Shown: positions 6,940 to 14,610, counted from the first letter of the stretch. The stretch: 16,258 bases of DNA from Alistipes sp. (GCA_017559685.1 JAFYQY010000103.1:1-16258); one strand, 5' to 3'. The notes: generated by a model from the sequence alone, not told the origin. Numbers and translations are program-made.

Positions 6940-9900
6940 TGTTATCCTCCTTTTGTCGTTTTTGTTCGAATCGAGCTACCTTGCCAACCAAGAAGTAGAA
7001 GGCGGGGTAGAGCAATATGCCGAATATGGTGGCAAAAAGCAGACCGCCCACTAACGAAACGCCTATGATATTGCGTGCGGTGGAGTAGACGCCAGAGGCA
7101 AATACCAACGGCAAAATTCCGAGAATCGAGGCAAAGGCAGTCATCAAAATCGGTCGTACACGCATCTTCGAGGCATTCACAGTCGCCTCGAGCAATGATA
7201 GTTGCTTCTCGTGAAAAAGTTTGTCGGCATACTCCACCACGAGAATAGAGTTCTTCGACGCCAAACCAATTAACATCGCCAACGATATCTGCATATAGAT
7301 GTCGTTGATAAACTGCGGAGCAAAGAGGTGTGCCAACCCCACTGCGCACAACGCTCCCACCACCGCCAGCGGTACACTCATCACGATCGATAGTGGTAGC
7401 GACCAACTCTCGTACAACGAAGATAGCGTGAAGAACACAAATACGAATGCTATGAGGAATACCCACGCACCCCTGCCGCTCTCCTCTCGCTCCTGGAACG
7501 ACACTCCGCTCCACGCAATCGCCACATCGTCGGGCAGAGTTGTTTCGGCTATGCGCTCGATGTTGTCCATCACATCGCCCGTCGAAACGCCCTCCTCGGG
7601 CGAGACGTTTATGCCAATTGATCGGTAGAGGTTGAACTGCGAGATATACTGCACACCCGTAGTATCTCGCACCGAGACAAACGAAGTGAGCGGCACGCTC
7701 TCGCCATTTCCGTTTTTCAGATAGTAGCCGTTGAGCGATGCCTCGTTTTCACGGTATTCGGGTGCAGCTTGCAGATAACTTTGGTACAATCGACCATATA
7801 GATTAAAGTTGTTTATCATACGACCACCGAGCAACGTTGCCGTCTCGGAGTAGAGCGACGATAGCGATACACCACTCATCAGGGCGTGCTGCTTGTCGAT
7901 ATCGAGGTGCTTTTGAGCCACACCGTTGCGGAACTCGGTCGATGCCGACTTGATGCGAGGCTCCTTGCGAAGCTCGGCGAGGAGTCTGTTGCTCTGCTCG
8001 GCAAGATACTCGGTGCCCTTGCCGGCTCTATCCTGCAACTCGAAAGTGACTCCTGAAGTTACACCCAAACCAGGTATCGAAGGTGATACGAAGGCACCGC
8101 ACTCTGCCTCGGGAATAGCCGAGTAGAGCACTCGGTTGAGCTCCGCCACCGCCTCCATAGCCGACATCTTGCGCTGGTCGAAATCTTTGAGTTTGACAAA
8201 GACAACACCACTATTTGTCGCCGCTACGCCCGAAATCATATTGAAACCCGACACCACGCCAGTACTCTCGACTATCGGCAATGTCGCCTTCGTCACCGAG
8301 TCGACCTTCGCCATAATCTGCTCGGTGCGTGATAGGGCGGTGTTGTCGGGCGCATTTACCGATATTGTGAAGAAACCCAAATCCTCCTCGGGAAGGAAAC
8401 CCTTTGGCAGAATCTTGAGCATCGCCACAATCGCTACCGCCATTACTGCCACCACAACAATCGAGGTGCGCCAACGACTAACAACCTTACCGATAACCTC
8501 GCTATAACGCCCCATAGCCCTGTCGAAAAGGCGGTTGAAAGCGCCAAAGAAACCCGTCGTGCGCTCCTTGTGTGGTCGTAGCAGCAGACCGCAGAGTGCG
8601 GGCGAGAGCGACAGTGCATTTATCGTCGAGAAGACAACCGATACGGAAATAGTTATTGCAAATTGCTGAAATAGTCGTGCCGAGATACCTCCCGAGAATG
8701 AAATCGGGATAAATACCGCTAGCAAAACAATCGTCGTGGCGATAATTGGCGATGTAACCTTGCCCATAGCCTCATCAGTTGCCTTGCGAGCATTTAGACC
8801 TCGCTCGATATTGGCCTGCACAGCCTCCACAACAACAATTGCATCGTCTACCACAAGACCCACCGACAGCACCAAGCCGAGCAACGAAATGATGTTTATG
8901 GTGAAGCCCAAAAGCGGAAAGACCATAAATGTTCCGATGATCGACACGGGTATGGCGACGAGCGGAATAAGCGTCGCTCGCCAATCTTGCAGGAAGATGA
9001 AGATTATCAATATTACGAGTACGAGGGCGATAATCAGCGTCTCGAATATCTCTCGAATACCTGCCGAGATACTCTTTGTACCATCGACCAACACCTCGAA
9101 CTCTACGCCATCGGGCATCCTCTTGGCCAACTCGCTCATCTTCGCCTTGACCGCCTTGCCGAGAGCCACAGCGTTGGAGTTTGGCTCCTGGTAGATGCTT
9201 ATAATCGTGGTCGGCATATCGCCAAAGCGAGAGTTTGCGCCATAATTCTGGTTGCCCAATTCTATCGTTGCCACATCACGCAGTCGCAGTTGTGTGCCCC
9301 TCTCGGTGGTGCGTAGCAGAATGTCGCCAAACTCCTCGGCCGAGGATATCTGTCGTGGCATCGTTACCGTATAGGTAAATTGCGTTGTCGAGGGTGTCGG
9401 CTCGGCACCGAACTTTCCAGCAGGGTAGATGCCCGCCTCGGTCGATATCGCCGAGAGGATGTCGCTTACCGATATATTATAATAGGCGAGCAGGTCGGGG
9501 CGCAACCATACACGCATAGCGTACTCGCCTGCACCCATAATCTCGACCTTGCCAATGCCATTTATCTTGAGTAACTCGTTCTGGATGTTGATGTAGGCGT
9601 AGTTCGAGAGAAAATTCTCGTCGTAGCGCCCGTCGCTATAGAGAGCATATACCATCAGAAAGCCCGTCTGAGTCTTGCGAGTAACAACGCCCTGCTCCGT
9701 CACCGAGGCGGGGAGCTTTGCCATTGCCGTTGCTACGTTGTTCTGCGTGAATATGGCGTCGAGGTCGGCATCGGAGCCGATGTCGAATGTAACCTGCAAG
9801 GTCATCGAGCCGTCGTTGGCACTCGTCGCCTGCATATAGAGCATATCGCTTACACCCATAATGCTCTCGGCTATGGGCGTCGCTACAGCATTATTTACGG

Positions 9901-10066
9901 TCTCGGCGTCGGCACCCTCGTAGGTTGCGGTAACCTCCACAACGGGTGGCGTGATGTCGGGGTACTGCTCGATGGCGAGATTGCCAATCGAGATTGCTCC
10001 GAGCAAGACGATGATTACCGATAACGATATGGCAAATATAGGTCTACCTATAAAGAAATTTTTCAT
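6932..10066 (-). CDS. RND multidrug efflux pump, HAE1 (AcrB/MexB) type
   Basis: A 1044-residue proton-driven inner-membrane transporter that takes hydrophobic or amphipathic compounds from the membrane and periplasm. It begins with the conserved FFIGRPIFA and has twelve predicted membrane helices and two large periplasmic loops. The proton relay residues fall at the AcrB positions: D407-D408 in LVVDDAIVVVEA and K938 in LASKNSILVVEY. GFTINIISLLG and NSNAVALG also fit the HAE1 family. The frame is open to a GTG at 10070-10072, but the ATG at 10064-10066 is preferred. It lies 7 nt after a perfect AGGAGGG (10074-10080) and gives the usual MKNFFI start. That ribosome site overlaps the stop of the adaptor gene. 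Substrates cannot be told from sequence. Confidence 0.97.
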   Translation of the reverse strand: MKNFFIGRPIFAISLSVIIVLLGAISIGNLAIEQYPDITPPVVEVTATYEGADAETVNNAVATPIAESIMGVSDMLYMQATSANDGSMTLQVTFDIGSDADLDAIFTQNNVATAMAKLPASVTEQGVVTRKTQTGFLMVYALYSDGRYDENFLSNYAYINIQNELLKINGIGKVEIMGAGEYAMRVWLRPDLLAYYNISVSDILSAISTEAGIYPAGKFGAEPTPSTTQFTYTVTMPRQISSAEEFGDILLRTTERGTQLRLRDVATIELGNQNYGANSRFGDMPTTIISIYQEPNSNAVALGKAVKAKMSELAKRMPDGVEFEVLVDGTKSISAGIREIFETLIIALVLVILIIFIFLQDWRATLIPLVAIPVSIIGTFMVFPLLGFTINIISLLGLVLSVGLVVDDAIVVVEAVQANIERGLNARKATDEAMGKVTSPIIATTIVLLAVFIPISFSGGISARLFQQFAITISVSVVFSTINALSLSPALCGLLLRPHKERTTGFFGAFNRLFDRAMGRYSEVIGKVVSRWRTSIVVVAVMAVAIVAMLKILPKGFLPEEDLGFFTISVNAPDNTALSRTEQIMAKVDSVTKATLPIVESTGVVSGFNMISGVAATNSGVVFVKLKDFDQRKMSAMEAVAELNRVLYSAIPEAECGAFVSPSIPGLGVTSGVTFELQDRAGKGTEYLAEQSNRLLAELRKEPRIKSASTEFRNGVAQKHLDIDKQHALMSGVSLSSLYSETATLLGGRMINNFNLYGRLYQSYLQAAPEYRENEASLNGYYLKNGNGESVPLTSFVSVRDTTGVQYISQFNLYRSIGINVSPEEGVSTGDVMDNIERIAETTLPDDVAIAWSGVSFQEREESGRGAWVFLIAFVFVFFTLSSLYESWSLPLSIVMSVPLAVVGALCAVGLAHLFAPQFINDIYMQISLAMLIGLASKNSILVVEYADKLFHEKQLSLLEATVNASKMRVRPILMTAFASILGILPLVFASGVYSTARNIIGVSLVGGLLFATIFGILLYPAFYFLVGKVARFEQKRQKEDNNA

Positions 10067-10073
10067 CGCCACA

Positions 10074-10080
10074 CCCTCCT
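10074..10080 (-). promoter_or_regulatory. Strong Shine-Dalgarno site of the RND pump gene
   Basis: On the - strand this reads AGGAGGG, seven bases before the ATG at 10066. It fixes the start and overlaps the TAG stop of the adaptor gene, which suggests translational coupling. Such full Shine-Dalgarno sites are rare in Bacteroidota. Confidence 0.8.
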
Positions 10081-11191
10081 ATTTTGTTGAAAAAGAGACC
10101 TTCTCGCCGTTGCGCAACTTCTGCAACCCCGTCGTGGCAACCTTCTCGCCCTGATTGAGACCACTCTCAACTACCCACCACTCGTCGACCTTATTGCCGA
10201 GTCGAACCTCTCGGTATTCGGCAGTCGAGTCGGGGCGTATAACCCATACTGAGGAGATGTTTTGAATCTGCGATACGGCTCGTTGAGGGATAACGATATG
10301 CTCCTTGTTGGCTCCGAGCGACGCTGTAATACGTGCAAATTGCCCCGCTTTGAGAGCGTAGTTCGCATTCTTGAAGCCTACGACCAAGACGATTGTTCCC
10401 ATCTCGCTCGTTATGCTCTGACGGGTGTATTTATAGAAACCCGCCTCGGGATATTCGCTTCCGTCGGCAAGTCGAAGTCGTATGTCCGATAGGAACGAGG
10501 CATTATCGTAGGAGAGACTCTTGCGCTCCGAAATAGTAAGATATTCGCTCATTGGTATGGCCAAGTCCACCGACACGGTGTCGATGTTCTGTATAGTTGT
10601 CAGCTGTGCGAACTGCGTTTCGGGGCCGACGTAGTCGCCCGATGTCGCTGCTGAGGCTGATATTATTCCGCTTATAGGTGCATATATGCGAGTGTAACTC
10701 TCGTCGAGTTGGGCATTGCGCAGGTTTTGCTCTGCCGACTTTACCGAGGCTATGGCCGATAGGTTTTCGGCTGTATATTGGTCGAACTGTGTCTGACTTA
10801 TGGCGTTGATGCGTGCAAGCGGTATGGCACGCTCGTAGTTGCGCTTTGCCTCGACCGCCTTTGCCTTTGCGGAGGAGAGCGCAGCCTCGGCAGCTAAGCG
10901 GTTTGCCCTCTGCGGAGAGTCGTCGAGCCTGAATATAAGGTCGCCCTTTTGAACGGGCATTCCGTTTTTGAACGACGATGCAACCAAGAAACCCGATATG
11001 CGGGGTTGAACGGTCGCCGAGTAGCTTGCTCCAATCGGTGCGATGAAGGTTTTTGTGTAGGGGAGACTCTTCGTCTCTACGGTCGCCACTTCGACGGAAA
11101 TAGGCTTGAGGGCGCTCTTGGCGTGCTGCTTGCAGGATGTGAATAGAAGCGCAAGTGTTGCTATTAGTGTAAGATAGATGTTTATATACAT
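10079..11191 (-). CDS. RND efflux periplasmic adaptor lipoprotein
   Basis: A 370-residue membrane-fusion protein that links the pump to the outer-membrane channel. The chosen start (ATG at 11189-11191) gives a clean lipoprotein signal ending in LFTSC with the acylated Cys at 20. The frame stays open back to 11329, but the extra 46 residues are not signal-like and run into the promoter region of the divergent gene. The first half of the lipoyl domain is at about 59-90 (ISGFLVASSFKNGMPVQKGD), an alpha-hairpin at 92-166, and the second lipoyl half at 167-190 (YTRIYAPISGIISA). Beta-barrel and membrane-proximal domains follow, with IVIPQRAV and VVESGLNQGEKVATTG. It is the first gene of the efflux operon and ends 12 nt before the pump. 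No clear promoter is visible upstream. Confidence 0.95.
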   Translation of the reverse strand: MYINIYLTLIATLALLFTSCKQHAKSALKPISVEVATVETKSLPYTKTFIAPIGASYSATVQPRISGFLVASSFKNGMPVQKGDLIFRLDDSPQRANRLAAEAALSSAKAKAVEAKRNYERAIPLARINAISQTQFDQYTAENLSAIASVKSAEQNLRNAQLDESYTRIYAPISGIISASAATSGDYVGPETQFAQLTTIQNIDTVSVDLAIPMSEYLTISERKSLSYDNASFLSDIRLRLADGSEYPEAGFYKYTRQSITSEMGTIVLVVGFKNANYALKAGQFARITASLGANKEHIVIPQRAVSQIQNISSVWVIRPDSTAEYREVRLGNKVDEWWVVESGLNQGEKVATTGLQKLRNGEKVSFSTK

Positions 11192-11254
11192 AGCCCCAAA
11201 AGAGTTGTTTTTATGTAAAAAATCGTGCTGTAAGGGGTGCTTAAACAAAAAATA

Positions 11255-11270
11255 TACCCCAAATAGGGTA
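11255..11270. promoter_or_regulatory. Possible operator upstream of the efflux operon
   Basis: A short inverted repeat TACCC-N6-GGGTA lies 64 nt before the adaptor start in the divergent control region. Its size and place would suit a dimeric repressor, but five-base arms can arise by chance and no regulator gene is nearby. Confidence 0.25.
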
Positions 11271-11318
11271 GAATTGTGAAAAAAATGAATATTTGGCTCA
11301 ATTTTGCTGGGAAAATTT

Positions 11319-11347
11319 TTTGTTTCCAAAAAAATAATTTATATTTG
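11319..11347 (+). promoter_or_regulatory. Bacteroidota-type promoter of the histone H1-like gene
   Basis: A -33 box TTTG (11319-11322) and a -7 box TATATTTG (11340-11347) are separated by 17 nt, matching the Bacteroidota sigma-factor consensus TTTG/TAnnTTTG. An A-rich leader of about 30 nt follows. A/T-rich sequence upstream may act as an UP element. Confidence 0.8.
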
Positions 11348-11382
11348 TATCATAAACCATTAACACTAAAACAAAAAAGGTT

Positions 11383-11559
11383 ATGAAAAATTTAGTAGAT
11401 CAGATCAATGCACAGGTTGCTGTATTCCAGGCAAACGCTGCTGCTCAGGTAGAGAAGAATAACAAGGCTGCTGGTACTCGTGCTCGTAAGGCTGCTTTGG
11501 AGCTTTCTAAGCTCTTGAAGGATTTCCGCAAGGTATCTGTTGAGGAGGCTAAGAAATAA
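11383..11559 (+). CDS. Histone H1-like (Hc1-type) small basic protein
   Basis: A 58-residue protein: MKNLVDQINA at the start, an alanine-rich helix (QANAAAQVEKNNKAAG), then TRARKAALELSKLLKDFRKVS and EEAKK at the end. This matches the small Hc1-type 'histone H1' proteins found throughout Bacteroidota. They are thought to bind DNA or nucleoid, though direct evidence is thin. Lys and Arg are abundant (about 12 of 58), it has no cysteine, and it is predicted all-helical. The gene has its own promoter (11319-11347), an A-rich leader without a Shine-Dalgarno site, and a strong terminator (11580-11612), so it is a single-gene unit. It uses GCT, CGT, AAG and CTT/TTG heavily, unlike neighbours rich in GCC/GCA and TCG, which points to very high expression. 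It is divergent from the efflux operon. Confidence 0.9.
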   Translation: MKNLVDQINAQVAVFQANAAAQVEKNNKAAGTRARKAALELSKLLKDFRKVSVEEAKK

Positions 11560-11579
11560 TTCTTACTGCTTGTAAAGAG

Positions 11580-11612
11580 ATAGGCGCATCTTTTAGGTGT
11601 GCCTATTTTTTT
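11580..11612 (+). terminator. Intrinsic terminator of the histone H1-like gene
   Basis: A 9-bp stem (ATAGGCGCA with TGTGCCTAT, one G-U pair) with a 9-nt loop is followed by seven T residues. It begins 20 nt after the stop codon. Confidence 0.88.
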
Positions 11613-11723
11613 GTAAAAATCGTTCTGATTAGCTCTTTTTACCCAAATCTGCGGATGGCGAGATGCTCACATACGCCTCTAACGCCCTTAATGCCACTCC
11701 CACTAATCTTTGGCGTAGTTTTT

Positions 11724-11740
11724 GCGACTCGAAAGGTCGC
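11724..11740 (+). promoter_or_regulatory. Small hairpin just before the DoxX-like start
   Basis: GCGAC (11724-11728) and GTCGC (11736-11740) can pair around a 7-nt loop, ending one base before the first candidate ATG at 11742. A near-consensus -7 box (AATCTTTG, 11706-11713) lies upstream, so the hairpin would sit at the 5' end of the mRNA. It may affect initiation, but the stem is only five pairs. Confidence 0.3.
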
Positions 11741-11741
11741 T

Positions 11742-12173
11742 ATGATGAAACAACTTCTCGAAATACTGCGTGACTATCGTCTTATCGACCGTGCAATACT
11801 CTTTCTGCGTCTCTTTGCAGGAACGCTTATCTCGTTGCACATTATCGACAAACTGCAGACCTACAACTTTGTACTGACGGGATACCCCGCACTTCTCTTC
11901 GGTAGTAGCTGGGCAACATTCGTGATTTTCACCTTTCTCGAGGCCGCTTTTGCGGTGATGATAATACTCGGCTACGGCACTCGATTCGCCGCTTTTATTA
12001 TGGCGCTGGGAATGTTTGTCGAGATATTTATCGTCTACCCGTCGTTGGGCTGGTTTGGCGTCGAGCGACAAGTTTTATATATAGGAATATATATAACTTT
12101 GGTTTTGTCGGGTAGTGGACGCTACGGTTTAGAGTCTCGTTTGTGGCGAAAACGCAAGGGCGTAACGGTGTAA
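11742..12173 (+). CDS. DoxX-like four-helix membrane protein
   Basis: A 143-residue inner-membrane protein with four hydrophobic helices at about 17-37, 55-75, 80-102 and 110-130, and short polar ends. The first helix (AILFLRLFAGTLISLHIIDKLQ) and the second (SSWATFVIFTFLEAAFAVMIILG) resemble the DoxX/DoxD superfamily, whose members are linked loosely to redox or quinone-dependent processes. It has no cysteine or other catalytic signature. The frame is open from 11655, but those extra residues are not signal-like. Two adjacent ATG codons (11742 and 11745) just before the hydrophilic MKQLLEIL are the likely starts. It stands alone between the histone-like gene and the next promoter. The family call is moderate and the function unknown. 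Confidence 0.7.
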   Translation: MMKQLLEILRDYRLIDRAILFLRLFAGTLISLHIIDKLQTYNFVLTGYPALLFGSSWATFVIFTFLEAAFAVMIILGYGTRFAAFIMALGMFVEIFIVYPSLGWFGVERQVLYIGIYITLVLSGSGRYGLESRLWRKRKGVTV

Positions 12174-12262
12174 AAAGCGTGAATAACAATGGTGTTCGTT
12201 GAAACTTTTTGCCTGTTGGTTGATTTTTGGAGTATAAGGGGGCTCTATTTCGGAAATAATCG

Positions 12263-12270
12263 TATCTTTG
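12263..12270 (+). promoter_or_regulatory. Promoter -7 box for the thioredoxin-fold/barrel pair
   Basis: TATCTTTG followed by C matches the Bacteroidota -7 consensus TAnnTTTG and lies 24 nt before the ATG at 12295. No TTTG is found at the proper distance upstream, so the -33 box is weak or absent. Confidence 0.65.
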
Positions 12271-12294
12271 CGCCACAAATTAAAGCGAAAAGAT

Positions 12295-12873
12295 ATGAAG
12301 ATGAAGACCCTCTTGGCCGTAGTGATGATGTTGTTCGTCTGCTCGCAGGCTCAAGCACAGTACTACAAGACCAAAGCAATTCAGGATGCAGCAGAGAAAG
12401 ACCTCTTGACCGTAGGTACCAAAGTTGAGAATTTGACTATCTCCGATTTGAAGGGAAATCCAGCGCAGTTGCCATATTGGGGCGATAAGAATGTGTTGAT
12501 ATTCTACGTCGATCCAGATGCTTACCTCAATGGTAATGATACTGCCGATTTCGCAGCCGAGATTGAGAAGAACAAGCGTGCTGCAGGCCCAGCTATCGAG
12601 GGCTTCGGTATTATGAACTTCCCTGACACCTGGTTGCCAAAGGATCTTTTGCGTAGGATTTGCTACAAGCGTACCGAGAAGAATGGTGCCATTATCATCG
12701 ACGACGACAAGCACCTTTTCAAAAACGCTTGGAATTTGGGTAACTGCAATGGCAAGTTCCTCCTTATCCTTGTAGACAAGCAGGGTATCGTACGTTATAT
12801 TCGTCGAGAGCCTATGGATGCCGAGGGTAAGAAAGAGTTCTACGAAATGATTAAGAACTATACACACGAATAG
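12295..12873 (+). CDS. Secreted thioredoxin-fold protein, YtfJ-like
   Basis: A 192-residue exported protein. The signal peptide is about residues 1-21 (cleavage after AQA, before QYYKTK). The mature part follows a thioredoxin or peroxiredoxin-like order: VGTKVENLTISDLKGN, then NVLIFYVDPDAYL where the active-site loop would be, then NGAIIIDDDKHLFKNAWNL, then GKFLLILVDKQGIVRYI and a C-terminal helix. The second half resembles YtfJ-family proteins (function unknown). There is no CXXC motif, so it is unlikely to be a classical oxidoreductase. The ATG at 12295 follows an A-rich leader; a second ATG lies at 12301. Its TAG stop directly abuts the ATG of the barrel gene, so the two are very probably co-translated and may act together at the envelope. 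Confidence 0.72.
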   Translation: MKMKTLLAVVMMLFVCSQAQAQYYKTKAIQDAAEKDLLTVGTKVENLTISDLKGNPAQLPYWGDKNVLIFYVDPDAYLNGNDTADFAAEIEKNKRAAGPAIEGFGIMNFPDTWLPKDLLRRICYKRTEKNGAIIIDDDKHLFKNAWNLGNCNGKFLLILVDKQGIVRYIRREPMDAEGKKEFYEMIKNYTHE

Positions 12874-14121
12874 ATGTTTAGGCGTATTGCCATATTCGCT
12901 ATCGTCGCTCTGATAACCTCGGAGGTCGTGGCACAAAATGACACTATCCTTGTTAGCAACAACAAGGATAGTGTCGTATATAGGTATACGCCAATCACTT
13001 CTTCACAGCCCGAGCGCAACAAAAAAGGTCAGGGTTGGCAACGCTTTGTCGACTATATGGCTAATAGTGCCACCGACCAGAGCTTCGAGCGCAAGGTCGA
13101 TATGACCTTCGTGCCGTCTATCTATTATACGCCTTCGACCTCGGTGGGCTTGGTCGTTATGGCGGCGGGTCGCTATCGTCTCGATAAGCAAAATCGTAAT
13201 ATCCCGGCGTCGGACTTCTCGGTCTACGCAACAGCCTCACTCACAGGCTTCTATCGTGTGGGCGTCAAGGGTAATAACATCTTCCGCAACGACCGCCAAC
13301 GCATCGTCTACAACGCCGAATTCTACTCGCAACCGACCGAGTTTTGGGGCGTGGGCTACGATATGGCAATGAATAACTCGCCGATGCGCTATCTCGCCTC
13401 TCGTACAATTGTCGATGTGCGCTTCCTGCAGAGGGTTGCAAAGGGGCTTTTTGTCGGTGCGGGCGCCGATTTTAACTACCATTTTGGTAAGTTCGGTGGC
13501 TCGAAGTACGCCTCGGAGGGCGACTTTGTTGCTCGACTTGGTGGCGATAGGGTAGCCTACAACGCTACGGGAATCTCGCTCTTTGTCGAGTTTGATACCC
13601 GTGATGCCGTCTCGAATCCCCAGCGTGGTGTCTATGTCGGCGCTCAGGCGAAGGTGCGCCCGAAGGGTATGGGCAATATTGATAACACCTTGTGGTATGG
13701 TCGTCTCACGGCAAACTACTATCAGAAGTTGTGGAAGGGCGCAGTGCTTGCGTTCGACTTTAGGGGCGAACTCAACAGTAAGGGCGCACCGTGGGTCTAT
13801 AACGCATCGATTGGTGGCACTTCGGCTATGCGTGGCTACTACGCAGGCCGTTTCAACGACTTGTGTGCAGTAACTCTGCAGGCGGAGTTGCGCCAGCATA
13901 TCTATCGTGGCTTTGGCCTGGCGGCGTGGGGTGGTGCAGGCAATGTGTTCAGCACTTTTGGCGAATTCGATTGGCGCAAGACGCTCCCAACCTATGGCGT
14001 AGGCTTGCGCTATGGTCTTAAACATAATTTGAATATCCGCCTCGACTATGGCTTCGGAGGTCGTGACCACCGTGGAAAACTCATCCACGGAGCCGTATTC
14101 TCAATCAACGAGGCGTTCTAA
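12874..14121 (+). CDS. Omp85/BamA-type outer-membrane barrel without POTRA domains
   Basis: A 415-residue outer-membrane protein of the surface-antigen (BamA/TamA C-terminal) superfamily. The signal peptide is about 1-20 (VVA before QND). A polar linker follows to about residue 65, then alternating beta-strands run to the C-terminus, which ends in a terminal Phe typical of barrel proteins. The loop-6 hallmark RGY is at 320-322 in TSAMRGYYAGRFND, followed by AELRQHIYRGFGLAAWGG. Strand and turn patterns such as FDTRDAVSNPQRGVYV are also classic for the family. There is no room for POTRA repeats, so it is not BamA itself. POTRA-less relatives are common in Bacteroidota and their roles are mostly unknown. 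A perfect inverted repeat covers codons 23-34. It starts with no gap after the thioredoxin-fold gene. Confidence 0.88.
   Translation: MFRRIAIFAIVALITSEVVAQNDTILVSNNKDSVVYRYTPITSSQPERNKKGQGWQRFVDYMANSATDQSFERKVDMTFVPSIYYTPSTSVGLVVMAAGRYRLDKQNRNIPASDFSVYATASLTGFYRVGVKGNNIFRNDRQRIVYNAEFYSQPTEFWGVGYDMAMNNSPMRYLASRTIVDVRFLQRVAKGLFVGAGADFNYHFGKFGGSKYASEGDFVARLGGDRVAYNATGISLFVEFDTRDAVSNPQRGVYVGAQAKVRPKGMGNIDNTLWYGRLTANYYQKLWKGAVLAFDFRGELNSKGAPWVYNASIGGTSAMRGYYAGRFNDLCAVTLQAELRQHIYRGFGLAAWGGAGNVFSTFGEFDWRKTLPTYGVGLRYGLKHNLNIRLDYGFGGRDHRGKLIHGAVFSINEAF
12940..12975 (+). repeat. Perfect 15-bp inverted repeat inside the barrel gene
   Basis: GACACTATCCTTGTT (12940-12954) and AACAAGGATAGTGTC (12961-12975) are exact inverses around a 6-nt loop. 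With the flanking A-U and G-U pairs, the RNA stem reaches 17 pairs. It spans exactly codons 23-34, right after the signal peptide. No U-run follows, so it is not an ordinary terminator. Confidence 0.9.
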
Positions 14122-14133
14122 AATTAAATAGAG

Positions 14134-14610
14134 ATGAAACAAAAGGTACTCTTTGTCTGTTTGGGAAATATCTGCCGTTCGCCTATGGCAGAGGAGATTT
14201 TTCGACAGAAGGTCTTTGCTCGTGGTTTAGCCGAGCAGTTCGAGATCGACTCGGCAGGCACATATTCGGGACACGCTGGCGAGTTGGCAGACCCTCGTAT
14301 GCGTGAGGCTGCGCACTGTCGTGGCTACTGCTTGACGCATCGCTCTCGCCCATTCCGAGAGTACGACTTCGACGACTTCGACCGTATTGTGGTGATGGAC
14401 GACAGCAACTACGAACGAGTTTGTCGTCTTGCGCCAACACGTGAGGCTATCGACAAAGTCTATCGTATGCGTGACTACTTTACGACTTACGCCCGAGACT
14501 ATTCGTATGTTCCCGACCCATACTACGAGGGTAGGGAGGGCTTCTACCTTGTTATCAATATGCTCGAGGAGGCGTGCGAAAACCTTCTCAACGAAATGGT
14601 TAATGGCTAA
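14134..14610 (+). CDS. Low-molecular-weight protein tyrosine phosphatase
   Basis: A 158-residue cytoplasmic phosphatase. The active-site P-loop CLGNICRS (9-16) has the nucleophile C9 and R15 (C-X5-R-S), with the family's second cysteine at C14. The general acid is D128 in PDPYYEG. DSAGTYSGHAGELADPRM and FDRIVVMDDSN also match the family. The length is normal. Members remove phosphate from tyrosine (and sometimes arginine) and often act with tyrosine kinases of capsule export, but no kinase or capsule gene is visible here. The gene starts 12 nt after the barrel gene and may share its transcript. Its last codons and stop (GTT AAT GGC TAA) coincide with 7-bp repeat units, so the native C-terminus may have been reshaped by the repeat. 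Confidence 0.95.
   Translation: MKQKVLFVCLGNICRSPMAEEIFRQKVFARGLAEQFEIDSAGTYSGHAGELADPRMREAAHCRGYCLTHRSRPFREYDFDDFDRIVVMDDSNYERVCRLAPTREAIDKVYRMRDYFTTYARDYSYVPDPYYEGREGFYLVINMLEEACENLLNEMVNG

Noticed and set aside
11192..11329. N-terminal extension of the efflux adaptor by 46 residues
   Set aside because: The extension buries the lipoprotein signal and overlaps the promoter of the divergent gene; the ATG at 11191 gives a clean signal ending in LFTSC.
11655..11741. Upstream start for the DoxX-like protein
   Set aside because: The extra 29 residues are proline-rich and unlike the family, and would include a probable promoter and the pre-start hairpin.
12268..12294. TTG start for the thioredoxin-fold protein
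   Set aside because: This TTG is part of the -7 promoter box; the ATG at 12295 begins a normal signal peptide.
12280..12936. 218-codon open frame on the - strand opposite the thioredoxin-fold gene
   Set aside because: It is a shadow of the real gene and would run over the promoter and into the barrel gene.
13237..14088. 283-codon open frame on the - strand inside the barrel gene
   Set aside because: It lies opposite a clear Omp85 gene and has no protein-like pattern, signal or ribosome site.
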